Of a stretch of 64,000 nucleotides of DNA, positions 1-11,190 are shown in pieces. The position numbers were made by a program, and so were the translations under genes. The notes below the pieces were generated by a model. That model searched no databases, was not told the DNA's origin, and worked only from the letters and a program-made list of their open reading frames with translations. Every line of letters starts with the position of its first letter. The first letter of the stretch is position 1. Source of the stretch: Nepenthes gracilis (lineage: Eukaryota; Streptophyta; Magnoliopsida; Caryophyllales; Nepenthaceae); contig BSYO01000022.1 in the NCBI GenBank assembly GCA_033239525.1, positions 7,149,947 to 7,213,946 of the forward strand, in the 5' to 3' direction.

Positions 1-480
1 ACTAAGTAGGGGGAATCTAAATTTAATAAAGAGTTGGAAGAATCTATTCTTTTATTTGACGGTTTCTTCCTACTAGACTCTCTCCAATACTTGGGTAATG
101 GTCAATCCTGCCTTATCTGGAGATGTTTTGGAGACAGAGGATTGCGTGGCTCGACTATTGACTGAGCTCATTAAAGAGACACCATCACTCTCTAAAGGAA
201 AGGTGATTGGCTGACAGGGGAGGCCCCTTCTGGCGTCAAGTGGGGGGTTAGGATGGACGGAGACGATACCTCCATCATGCCGTTTCGACCTCATTTGGGC
301 CATTCGGTTGTCTTGACTGAGATTTTTAGCCATGGTTTAGAAGGTTGATTCACGGGTGAAGATATTCACCCGATTTAGGGATAGTTTGGGTCACTTGATT
401 TATACAATAACACACAAGCATTCATGTGAATAACAAAATAAATAAACGATCATTTTATTAATTGAAATATGATTACATCT
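1..480. other. Left edge, probable 3' region of element A
   Basis: This stretch lies downstream (in minus-strand sense) of the pol gene of element A and runs off the window. Positions 430-480 resemble the sequence after pol in element E (around 54880), so at least that part belongs to the element's 3' region. A minus-strand open frame of 86 codons (73-333) shows no motif I recognise and no relative elsewhere in the window. I do not call it a gene. Confidence 0.4.
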
Positions 481-552
481 TATAGGCAATTCGTCTGGCT
501 TGTGCTAGATGTACCTGTGCTAGGCAATGGTTTACTGATAATACTTTTTGAG

Positions 553-3500
553 GTGGATGTAGTTCCATATCTTTGAGACTAATTGTTCGTTTTCGATGCG
601 TAGCTTATACACTCCATTTTGGAAAATCGTTGAGACTAGGAATAATCCCCCTGAATTCGGGGACACTTTATTCCAGTCAACAATCTTGCATATCGGCTTT
701 ATGCTCTATAGAACTAAGTTTCCCATCTCAAATTGACATGTTTTCACTTTTATGTTATAATATCGATTAATCCATTACTGATAAACTGTCGTGCGTAGCC
801 TTGCTATGTCTCTAGCTTCTTCGGGTAAGTCAAGATGCTCTTTGAGTCATTGAGAATTACTTTGCGAGTTGAAACTTTCGACTCGAAGGTTAGGCAAACT
901 GATCTCTATTAGAATGACCACTTAAGTACCATAGTATAAACTAAATGGTGTTTCTCACATGAATTCCCACCATGTCATCCGGTAGGACCGCAACATGAAA
1001 GGTAACTCATCTGCCCAGAAGCCCCTTATGTCTTCTAGTTATGTTTTCAACCCTTGTAATACGGTTCGGTTTATTACTTTCACTTGCCCATTTGCTTATG
1101 GTTAGACAACAAAGGTATGAATCAACCAAATTTCTAAACTCATGCAGTAATTGTTGAATCTTGTACAATTGAATTGGGTTCCATTATTGGTCACTATGAC
1201 ATCGCAAATCCCAAATCTGCATGACGTTTTTTCGAACAAATTTTATCGCATTCTATTCGATTTTTGTGCTAGTGGAAAGGCCTCTACCCATTTTATGGAG
1301 CAGTTGACGCCGACTATAACAAACTTCCTTTACCCGGATGCAATGGATAATGGTCCTAATTTGTCGAGCCCCCACTGTGCAAATAGCTATGGCGATTGCA
1401 GGGTTTATAGTTTGGTATGCGGCCAATAAGGAATTTTGCTGTGGATTTGATAGTTTTTGCTTTTCTTTATGAATTCTACGGTGTCTCACTTTATCGTTGG
1501 CTAGTAATAACCCTGCCATATGACTTTGAATGATAGCTCCTTATCCCCCAATGTGCGATCCACAAATCCAGTTATACACCTCGCTTGGCACATAGTCAAC
1601 TTTTTCTGGCATGAGACACCGCATGTAAGGGATGTAGTATCCTTGTCGGTGCAGTCTCCCATCCATTATGGTGTACCAACTTGCTATCTTTTTTTTGAGC
1701 TTGGTGCCATCTGGGTTTTCTGGTAGAAGGCCTTTGATGAGGTACCCTCTATGTGGAGTCATTCAAGTTTTGCCATCTGAGATCTGAAGTATCTCTTATT
1801 TTGAGACTTCTATATTCGAGGTTACAGGAACTTCTCGCATCTCTCGAGCATATAGCTTAGGGCTTCCGATCGCCGCCACTTTCGCCAACTGATCTACCTT
1901 CCAGCTATCTTGTCTCGGAACATAGAGTATCTCCACTGTGTCGAATGCCTCAATCAGGCCCTTTACTCTAGCAAGATATCTTGTGAGTAATGGCTTAGAA
2001 ACTTTGAATTTCCCAATAACCTGGTTGATAAACAACTCTGAGTCACTCTAGACAATCAAGTCTTTCACTAAGCATTCTTTTGCAAGTATGAGTCCCACAA
2101 ATAATATTCATACTCGGCGATACTGTTGGAGGCCAAAAATTTGAGAGTTATCGAGAATTTTATCTCTTACCCATCTAGAAAGCTCAAGACCACGCTAGCT
2201 CTTCTTCCTGATTGGTTGATGATCCATCCATGTGCATGACCCAATTTGGAGCTTCTTCTCATTGGCAAGGACCTTCGCTTGTTTCGATGACATCTGTAAT
2301 TGGGGTTATCATTTCGACTATGAAATCTGCGTGGGTCTGACATTTAATGGTCGACCCCAATCAGAATTCTATATCAAACTCGCCTAATTCGATGGTTCAT
2401 TTGATCAACTGTCCAGATATGTTGGGTTTTTGTAGAATTCTTTTTAATGACTGGTCCATTAGGATGATGATCTTGTGGGTCTAAAAGGATGGTCGTAACA
2501 TCCTAGTATGGTTGTAAACCGGTTATTGTATCTCAGACGTTTGCTTGATTAGAATTGAGCTCAGTGTTTTGTTTAACATTGGAGGTAGAGAAATAGTTCT
2601 TTGCCCTTTTTTGGAGAGGCCAAGAAAGGTGGATTGGTTCCTTTAGCTCTTAGAAGGTTGCCTGAGAGTCGGTAGTCCACCAAAAATTGCTCTCTTTAAT
2701 TCCTTTCAATGCCTTGAAGAAAGGAAGATATTTCTGTGCTAACTTCACTTAAAATCGAGAGAGTGTTGTGAGTATACTAGTTAGCCTTTGGACTTCTTTC
2801 ATAGATCGAGGTGGATTCATATCCATAATGGTTTTTACCTTTTTGAGATTCTTTTCGATTCCTCAGTGAGATACAGTAAAGTTAAGGAACTTTTCCAAAG
2901 TTACTTCGAATACACACTTGGTTGGGTTCAATTTCATCTGGTTTGCTCGGAGTACTTCAAAAGCTTCTCTAAGATCATGAATATAGTCGTTGGTTGTTAT
3001 ACTTTTGATGAGTATATTGTATACATATACCTCCATACTCCGATCGATTTGAGCTTTGAACATTTTGTTCATGAGCCTCTAATATGTGACTACATTCTTT
3101 AGACTGAACGTGATGAAAGATGTAATAATAGGCATTCATTCTTTAGACTGAACACTTTGTAATAATACGTCCATTGGCCTGTTATGAAAGATGCGTACTT
3201 TTCATTGTTAGAACTCATTCTAATTTTGTTGTAGCATGAATAGGCCTCCATAAAACTTAATAACTTGTGCCCGATGTTGAGTCTACCAACAGGTCAATTC
3301 TTGACAAAGGAAACTTATCTTTTGGATATGTTTTGTTCATGTCTATAAAATCGACATACATCCATCATTTTCCATTACTCTTCTTGACAAGTAGTATATT
3401 TGACTGTCAGTCCAAATATTAGACTTATCTTCTGAAGCCTGCATCAAGTAGCTTTTTAACTTCTTCTCTCATAGTAATTAACTTATTGGAGGAATGATTT

Positions 3501-4180
3501 TTTCACTTTTACCTAACGTGCTTGTGATCGGGATTGAGACTCAACTTGTTGACCATTATTATGGTCAAAATCCTTAGTATATCGGTAGGTGTCCATACAA
3601 ACATATCCGAGTTTCACTAAAGAAAATCCATAAGCTATTCACATAGGTGACCCAGCAGTGAGCTTTCAATCTACACACATTTCTTTGGCTCGCTCGGGTC
3701 TTGAGGGTGTCTTAGAGATCAACCTACCAGTCAGTTGCTTCGTCGAATTGTCGTTATTGTAGTGTTGCTTCGTCTTAGAGATCAAAATTGCTTGATTAAC
3801 CTAAAACAAATAACTTGTTCAACCAGTGACTTGATCGCCAAGGACGTCTTCGACGCCGCATGTTGTCATCAATTTTTTTTAAAGATGTAGGATCGATGTT
3901 ACCATCCCAAATGCAATTAAGTAGGGTGTCTTAGAATAGTATTATAAACCAATGGTAGGTTGACTACTAGGAACGTGAGAATGCTGGATGCTGTCTTTGG
4001 ATACGTTCCTAGTGTGACTTCCAATTGAATGGTTACCTGGACTAAAACGAGCACATTATTAAGTCTGTATAGGGGTCCCTCAGTTGGTGTCATTTGGTTC
4101 ATTTTTAGCTCAAGCTTAAAATAGGTATCGAGATATATTAAATTTTTTAAACTTTTATTATCAATAAAAACTCATTTTAA
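553..4180 (-). pseudogene. Element A pol remnant (PR-RT-RNH-aRNH-INT)
   Basis: Polyprotein remnant that once supplied protease, reverse transcriptase, RNase H and integrase. Protease-like sequence lies at 3917-4180, with the active-site region read as FIDNKS. At 2863-3072 is the reverse transcriptase palm-to-thumb stretch (MKLNPTKCVFEV), where the catalytic YVDD reads YVYN, so it is inactivated. The second, plant-type RNase H is recognisable at 1796-2035 (NQVIGKFK, LARVKGLIEAF). The integrase zinc-binding region follows at 1541-1762 (WYTIMDGRLHRQGY, ICGSHIGG). The C-terminal end near 553 matches that of element E. Intervening stops and frameshifts make this a clear pseudogene. Confidence 0.8.
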
Positions 4181-4399
4181 TTGGTAGTCAGGTATACCAT
4201 CTAAAATGGGTATAGTTATAACAAGAGGATTAGAATATAGAGTCATTATATGAGTCATATCGTCGTCGTTAAAATTAATGACATCATTTCTAACTCTTAT
4301 CCTCTACTTCTTACTACCGGAAGTCTTTTTTGGGTGGTTTAGAGTGTTGTTTATGGGTGATCTCATGGACCCTATATTAACAACTCCGACCATAACACG

Positions 4400-4996
4400 A
4401 TTACATGGTTGCTCCTGTTAGCCTGGCTTGTCTTCATCTTCTCTCTTCCACTTGGGGGGTGGACACAATCTCTTTAGCATTGAGGAAGGTCCTCACCTCT
4501 AAATGGTTTGAAGTGACGTGTTGGATTGGCCTACCATGGGCCCTCCTCGGTAGGTACTTCACAAAACTTTTTCTTAGGCCAAAGGCCTCTAATCGTGTCA
4601 AAAATAATGTGGATTCTTCCGCTCTTGACTTTCATCCCGTGCTCCAAGACTTAGTTGGCCTTCCAACCGTATCTAAGCCCCATAGCTCGTGGCTTCTCAG
4701 GCTTCGATGTCGTCAAGCCACTGTATCATTTCCTTGGTGGGCTGTTTCTTTCTCAGATTCCTCCTTTTGGATACTGAAGTCTGTAAATTGGAAGAAGGAG
4801 TCCCTAGTGGTTGTCCCTCCAAACGGGTACATATCGTTTGGAGCAATTTTGACAATGTGTCCACTTGGGTTGCAAGTGTCTCTAGGTTTATATTTGTGAA
4901 CGGATGAGCATCTCCATGACTACCTATGGTTAGGTCATCACCATGGGAGACGGTGTCCCTCATTGGTACACTTGCTTGAGCCCTGGTATTCATCAT
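4400..4996 (-). pseudogene. Element A gag remnant
   Basis: The gag start MMNTRAQASVPMRDT (ATG at 4996) corresponds to MVNTRVQTSTPARDT of element E and to the MVNT starts of B and F, so the start is fixed by family comparison. The frame stays open to about 4697 and holds a short coiled-coil-like stretch (LATQVDTLSKLLQTICTRLE) and a basic stretch. After that it breaks up. The capsid core and zinc knuckle between here and protease are poorly preserved or shortened. Gag normally forms the virus-like particle; this copy cannot. Confidence 0.7.
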
Positions 4997-5035
4997 ATAT
5001 ATTTTCTTGGGTTGTGTGGTTAGACATTTTGTTGA

Positions 5036-5053
5036 TTCCCACAAACTATACCA
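5036..5053 (-). other. Element A primer-binding region
   Basis: On the minus strand, one base after the LTR end, the sequence reads TGGTATAGTTTGTGGGAA. This aligns with TGGCGCCGTCTGTGGGAA at the same place in element B. It marks the tRNA primer site for first-strand synthesis. The middle part has drifted from the B form. Confidence 0.6.
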
Positions 5054-5054
5054 A

Positions 5055-5796
5055 TAATGTGTCCCAGAATTCGAATTATTGAACGAATTAGGGGGCCTTC
5101 TTACTCGGGTGTCCGATTGGTATTGGATTCGATCTTCATTACTCTGAATTTGGATCATATACACCATAACAAATGAATAAGAGGTAAGAAGAATATGAGA
5201 CTCGTTTTTCAGTATGTCCTCCAACATTCAAGTTAGGAATCTTTCCAATTGGTTGAGAAAGATATGAGGAAGAAAATGCAAGAATGCGAGTAAGTAGGGA
5301 TTGAGTGTTTGTTGGAGGTCGATGCTCCGTCGAGTGTGCTCGAATGGGTGACGTGCTTTAGGGTGATGCACTCATATGAAGAATGACTAACTGTTTTCTT
5401 TGTCTTGCTTAGACTGTTCACTCTATTTGTTGTTTGACCCTTTCTTCTGTGGAAGTGATACTGTATTTATAGTGAGGAGTGCCGATTTGGCTGGCTCCTA
5501 GGTATTATGCTTCTACAGTTATGAATGGGGGTTAATTATGTAACTATCGTCGACATTCATCTGCTAAGCTATACAATTTTTGACCATTTATATGGTGTTT
5601 GAACTGCCGTTGATAGTCAATTGATTATCCATTAATACCTATTTATTTTTTATGGTTCGGGTTGCACCTCTTGGGTCAACCGCCGCACTTTTTTTTTCTT
5701 GAGCTTAGAGGGTCTTCTGTTTGGCCTCTACCATTTGGGCTTTCTTGCTTTTACGTACTAAGTTCTAGGTCAACCCATATACTACCGAACCCATCA
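5055..5796 (-). repeat. Element A 5' LTR
   Basis: On the minus strand the LTR begins TGATGGGTTC at 5796, matching the TGATGGGTA starts of B and F, and ends ...ACATTA just before the primer site, as in element E. A TATA-like box (CTATAAATAC on the minus strand, 5463-5472) lies about 325 bases into the LTR and is the likely Pol II promoter. The partner 3' LTR lies outside the window, so the ends rest on family comparison only. Confidence 0.7.
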
Positions 5797-6404
5797 CAAC
5801 GTAATCATTTTTAAAAAATATCATATATTAATATTATCTAGTACGTATGTTGGGTATTAATTGGCCTTAGAGTTTTTAACTAAAATATAAAAGATATTAA
5901 AATAAAATTTGTAAAAATCAAAAAATATAAAAAGAAATAGAAAATTATAAGGAATAATTTTTATCATGCCAATTGATCCAACTACTCAAATCATATGAAA
6001 TATAATATAGGGTGAATTAATTTAGAACATAAAAAGTGATTATATTTTAGGATTTTTTCATTAAGTTGCTATTGTTTAGGATATTATAATAATTATTGTT
6101 AAGTACCTAAAATTTAAATTATAATTTGAATAAATTTTGATCAAATTGTTAAACTTTTTTTAATTATATCCTACGCACTATAATAGCAAATAAAAATTTT
6201 GAATAAATTGAAATTCGCTCATCGATATATCTTGCAATACTTAATTCAACAAACTTTTTGAGAAAATAAAATATGGGAGATATTAAGAGGATGAGATGGA
6301 GAAATGATGAGCTTGGTTCCATATTTTGTAGAATAACAAGTGAGTTAGATACTAATACTATTTTCCTTATTTTTTGAAATCTGTCTCCTTTTATTAGGAA
6401 AAAT
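5797..6404. other. AT-rich stretch, nothing recognised
   Basis: AT-rich intergenic sequence between the LTR of element A and a dispersed repeat. I see no coding potential and no structured repeat. Confidence 0.5.
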
Positions 6405-6790
6405 GAAGTTTATTTATAACCATACTGTCAATTGTTGGCTGCTTTATAAATAGAAAAAATTGACCACGATTTAAATAGTTAGACTAACTAGATATCAATT
6501 AGTTCAACTACAGCTATACGCGTTCTAATTGTGGAATTGTTTAGAGGGGATTAGCGCCTAAAGATTAAGCTGATGATGATAAAAAGTTAATATTAGCTAG
6601 TTCGATGACACTTGTTTGGGCTAAATACAAATTATACAAACTGCTCAATTAGATTAACTATTCGACTAGATATTCAGGTATAAAGCCACTTGGGCATATA
6701 ATCTGGTCTAATTTATATTTTGCTTAATAACCACTTGGTCATCTATCGAACCTTGATATATTATGACTAAAGTTAAGTAAAGAACAAACA
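6405..6790. repeat. Dispersed repeat R1, copy 1
   Basis: This stretch aligns, with gaps, to 61310-61680 in the same orientation. Shared blocks include CACGATTTAA followed by an A/G-GTAGTT-like segment, a GATTA-CG-CC-AAAGATT segment, and ATCGGATCTTGAT-like sequence near the end. It is not coding. It is probably part of an unidentified transposon or LTR. Confidence 0.55.
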
Positions 6791-7102
6791 TTGAGTTATT
6801 TGTGTTTGTGCTTACTAGGTTGGACAATACACTTTTTCTTTCCAAGCTTATTAACCAAAAGTTTATTAGGTTGATAGATTGGACCAATTTAATGACAATG
6901 AACTTAGCAATTATCAATATATTCATCAATTGTAGGCATCCCAATGCATGTTCCAATTGTTTGTTTTACAGATTGAATCAAAGTTAAATGAATTACAGAT
7001 CTAATCTTCATCAATTTATGTTGTATGGTATATTTATTTATTAGTTTATAAGTATTAAAATGAGGAAATTGGATTGACAAACTCGTGTCAAGAAATAGCA
7101 GT

Positions 7103-7897
7103 TGATGGTACGGCAACACATGGGTTGGCCCAAAACATAGTGCACAAAAAGAAAGAAGGCCAGAGTAGAGACAACCCAAAAGAAATCCCTTTAAACCCAT
7201 CAAATAAAAGAAATGGCAGTTGTCCCAAGAGACGCAACCCGAATTGTCTAGCAATAGACAGTCAATAATGGATAATTAATGAAATATTTTAGGTGGTTAT
7301 CTACACTAATCCAATGGTTGAAAATAGTATGGTCCAATCATCAAACGTAAGCACCAGTTACTCAAGTGACTCCCTTCATAATTACAGAGGCGTAACACCC
7401 ATATATTAATTCAAGGGTCCGTTAACTAAAGGCACCCCTTATTATAAATGCAACATCACCCCCGCAGAAGAAGGGATCAAAGAACTAAAAAAGAATGAAC
7501 AGTCTAAGCAAGATTAAGAAAAATGTCAGCCACTCTCCTTTACGAGTACACCATCTCCAAAGCCCCTTTCCGTTACAAGTGCAACATCTCTAAAACCGTC
7601 CATCCATTCGAGCGCACCCTGTAGAGTACAGCCCTCCAATAAATACTTTATCCCCATTCATTCACATCCACGTATTTATTTCATCCTAACTTTCTCTCAC
7701 GTATAGAAAGATTACTAACTCGAGTATCAAAGGACATACCGATAAGTGAGTCCTATATTATTCTTATCTTTTGTTTATTTGTTATGGTATGCAGGATCCA
7801 TATTCGAGTAATGAAGACCCGGACCTATTATCTGATCGGTCGCTCAAGTGAGACAGCTCCCTACTTTGTTCAATAATTCGAATTCAGGGACATATTA
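7103..7897 (+). repeat. Probable solo LTR of a Tat-type element
   Basis: The sequence starts TGATGGTACGG and continues into ACATGGGTTGGCCCAAAA. This resembles the first 30 bases of the element B LTR (TGATGGGTATACC, then ATGGGTTGGCCCC). Near the end, GTATGCAGGATCC recalls the GTGTGCAGGGTCC that sits close to the LTR end in B. No primer site or gag follows. A TATA-like AATAAATACTTTA lies near 7637. The 3' boundary (about 7897, ...ACATATTA) is uncertain and no perfect target-site duplication is visible. Confidence 0.5.
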
Positions 7898-8299
7898 ATA
7901 GTCAACTGATTATTTTGTACCTCATCATGTCATGTGACTTTTTCTTTAAAGTGTACTTAGCCAAACTTTGATATGATTTCTCTATCCTATAACAAAAAAT
8001 AGCATGGCTGTTACGTTCCAATTGTGTGGGTGTGGTACTGTTATGTATCCAAATTATTGTGTAACCACCATTTTTCACATGCATTTCACAAGTTTAGATT
8101 AAATTATTAATGTGTTATATTAATCCTTGTGGTTATTAGCTAGATACATGTCACATCCCAAATCCCGTGAATCATACTTAACCAAATTAATATTAATTAT
8201 ATCTAAATAATCATTGAATATGAATTTCATATCGATACTTCAACCAACCAATTAAAATAATATAAACCATACACGATATCCATATATGCGCATTATCTT
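7898..8299. other. No feature recognised
   Basis: AT-rich sequence with only short open frames. I see no domain, repeat or promoter-like structure that I can support. Confidence 0.4.
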
Positions 8300-9172
8300 G
8301 AAGGGAAGGTTCTTGCCTCCGATGTGTGACCCACAGATGCTGAGGTGCACCTCACTTAACGCATAGTTAGCTTCCTCCGAGATAACGCATCATAAGTATG
8401 GGGTGGAGTACCCTCGGCGGTACAACCTTCCGTCCACGAAGGTGTACCAATAGACCATCTTTTTTACGCATTTAGCCTCATCCAGGTTCTTCGACAGAGT
8501 ATCGTCTATGATATATCTCCAATAAGGAGACATTCAGTTTTTGTTGTCGAAGATTTGTAGCGCTTCTTGTCCAATTCTTCTATGCTGGGAGGGTCAAGAC
8601 CTCGCACATGTCTTTCAAGTCCTTCTCGAGGCTTTTGGCCATGGTGTCCCTCACGAGCTAGTAAACCTTCCAGTTTTTGCCCTCGGGATGTGTACCATCT
8701 AGACCCTATGGAATTTCTGGGCCATACTACTTGCTCTAGTGAGATATTTTGCGAGCAAATGGCTCATCACCTCAAAACCTCCACAAACTTAATTAACGAT
8801 CAATTCTAAGTAACTGTAGATGGTCACATGGCTTGCGGAGTATTCTTTTGAGAGTCGCAACCCGGCGAGTAGGGCCTCATATTTGACAACATTGTTGGAA
8901 GCCAGGAATTCGAGCTTCAAGGACTATTTCCTTTCCAACCGGTCAGTGCTCGTTAGGATCACTCCGGCACTGCTGCCGATCTGTGTTGAGGACCCGTCCA
9001 TGTGGAGGGTCCAGTTTGGAGCCTTCGGCCGGCTGATGATTTTGTCGGGGTGACTGATATCTGGAACCAAGGTCGTGGTCTCGATAATAAAGTCCGACAG
9101 GGCCTGCCCTTTCACGATCGGCCTCAACTTGGTGATCATCACTTTTCCGTACATATAAGTAATCTTCAGCAT
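8300..9172 (-). pseudogene. Tat pol fragment: second RNase H to integrase head
   Basis: The minus strand from 9172 encodes the linker and second RNase H start (KGQALSDFIIETTT, then WTLHMDGSSTQIGSSAG). After frameshifts it gives the integrase zinc-binding lead-in (CGSH-type motif near 8330). The order and spacing equal those in element B at 25860-26680. Neither the reverse transcriptase before it nor the integrase core after it is present, so this is an internal scrap of an element similar to E. It begins abruptly at about 8300 in AT-rich DNA. Confidence 0.75.
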
Positions 9173-9327
9173 GCGAGGAAAGCATTGTGGGCTGCCTGGA
9201 TTGGGTTGTGGTCGACTTGGGCTGTCTGGCCTGTAGGGGTTCTATTTGGGTCAGATGCCTTCTGAGTCTGTCACTGGGTTTGTAGATCTTTGTATTTGGC
9301 CGGCCCATTTCTACTGTCCCAATCAAT
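9173..9327 (-). repeat. LTR-like head joined to the pol fragment
   Basis: Read on the minus strand from 9327 this begins TGATTGGGACAGTAG, followed by GGGCCGGCC. That is close in style to the start of the element E LTR (TGATTGGTCC) and to the TGATGGG...GGGC starts of B and F. It abuts the RNase H fragment directly, which suggests a deletion that removed the rest of the LTR, gag and most of pol. Confidence 0.4.
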
Positions 9328-11190
9328 TATTATTTTTTGTTTGTGTGAAATAATAGAGTAGCTGACCAGGTTTAAATAATTCTTTCTTGATTGAGCCTAT
9401 TTTTTAGCTTATTTGCAATTAATTTGTAGCCAAGTAATTTTTTTTCCATCGTCATAAGTTTTAACTAATGCATATTGTTAAGTAAATTTCTTAATTTCAA
9501 CATGTTAGCCTACAGAGTTTTACTGGTGGAGAAGATATAAAAATTTTTGCTCTTAGTTAAATTTAATTGGAGAAAGCCAATAATTATTAATTCTCTGGCG
9601 TGCGCATATCTAGAGAATTATTATCCAGTCAAGAGTTTTTCTCAGTCGGTTAGGGTATAATACATCTGAGCTGTCAATAAGTAGATATACTTTTCTCATA
9701 TTATAAATTTTTGATTGATGACTCATAATTTCAATAAGTTTTATTTAAAACTAATTGATTTTTGAGTTTCATTTTATTAAGAAAACTATATATTATTTAT
9801 TTATTTACAAACTTTTTATTACCTTATTATACAAGTAAATTCATTGTGGCATGATTATTAATCTAGCTTCGTAATTTTTTTTATTTATAACGAGTTTTTG
9901 ATAAAAAGTTTATCATCTGTTACGTATACAGCTATTGCCTATCTAGGTATAAATGGATTAAAACTCTATCTTTTCACCTATTTTTAAATAGACCGCTTAT
10001 TTTTAATATATTTATAAGTACTATTTATACTCTTAAATAATGTCTCTGTTATACATAGAAGTAATTGTTTTTTTGTAAAATACAAGCTAGTCATGTTGTA
10101 CCTCATAGGCCGATACCATTACACCAATCCTTTGGGAAACTACAAGCTATCACGGCCTCATAAAACCACAATGTTTATTATAAAAATATTATTATTTTAT
10201 GACACATTTTACATTAATTATACTATGTATCTCTAATTCAATCAGTAACTGCTCATGCCCAAATTTGAATTAAAAGGCATTCAACTTCAAGCAAAATTTG
10301 ATAACTGCCAATGCTTCAATTATCGTAGAATAATATCTATAATAATATAATTTATGATGATTACTCTAAATTAATATTCACAATGATGCAACTTTTTCTT
10401 AAAAAAGAATTGATACCCCCACCTACTTATGATAGGAATAAGACACTGATAAATCACACATTTGACTTTCAAGGATGGAAGGCATGCCCTGCCAAAAGTA
10501 TCGCATGATCGTTCGTCAAATTCTAATAACCATTGCATAATTACGTGTTATATCTCTTAATTAATAATTAAATTAGTTGAGTTAGATAATTCACTTTCCC
10601 ATATATTTGGCGTTATAAACGAGAGGCTGCTTGATTTATGGATCATACGTTTGGTTGACTTTAAACGGTGCCCCTTCATGGTATATCAACTTGGATTAAA
10701 CAATTGTTTAATTGCATGTCTTAGGTCTTTCAGTAATTAATTGGTGTGATAATTTATCCGTACATTATTAACGACGCATATGTAAGCACAGTGTACATAG
10801 TGATAGACCGTACATTTATATGTTAGTAGAATATATATATATAATTGAATTTAAAAAGTGGTTTCTATATAATTATATCAATTTTTTCTTTTAAATAAAT
10901 TTATTTTATTTTAAATATTACTTAATATATTAAAAAAATTATCCCCCATAACTAAAGGCCTCCATCTCTTCAAAATGGAGGTCTTTTTCTTTGAATTTAA
11001 ACCATTTATTTTTAAATAAATAATTATAATTTAATAACTGATTTTTAAAAAAAATTCTAGTGAGATAGAATACTTTAATTCATAAGAGCTTTATTATCAT
11101 AATTTTTTACTAATTAATTATATATAAAATAAATTTACGTACTTAAATTTATTAGTATTAAACTTTTATACAATATTGTAATTATTCTTG
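9328..11190. other. AT-rich stretch, no gene recognised
   Basis: Long AT-rich sequence with no coding potential that I can support. A short hairpin inside it (10954-10986) is listed separately. Confidence 0.45.
10954..10986. repeat. Short perfect-arm hairpin
   Basis: AAAGGCCTCCAT (10954-10965) is followed after nine bases by ATGGAGGTCTTT, giving a stem of about 12 base pairs with one mismatch. It stands out in AT-rich surroundings. It could be the centre of a small inverted-repeat transposon, but longer arms are not clear. Confidence 0.35.

Larger units (their letters stand above)
480..5796 (-). mobile_element. Element A: decayed Ty3/gypsy Tat-lineage retrotransposon
   Basis: Read on the minus strand, the order is 5' LTR (5796-5055), primer-binding region, gag, protease, reverse transcriptase, RNase H, second RNase H, integrase. 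This order with two RNase H domains is typical of the Tat lineage. Every domain is broken by stops and frameshifts, so the copy is old and inactive. The 3' LTR is not in the window. It is related to elements B and E: the gag starts are alike and the C-terminal end of pol aligns with E at 54982-55100. Confidence 0.85.

Noticed and set aside
73..333. 86-codon minus-strand frame at the left edge
   Set aside because: No recognisable domain, no start context or relatives in the window; kept only as an unassigned edge.
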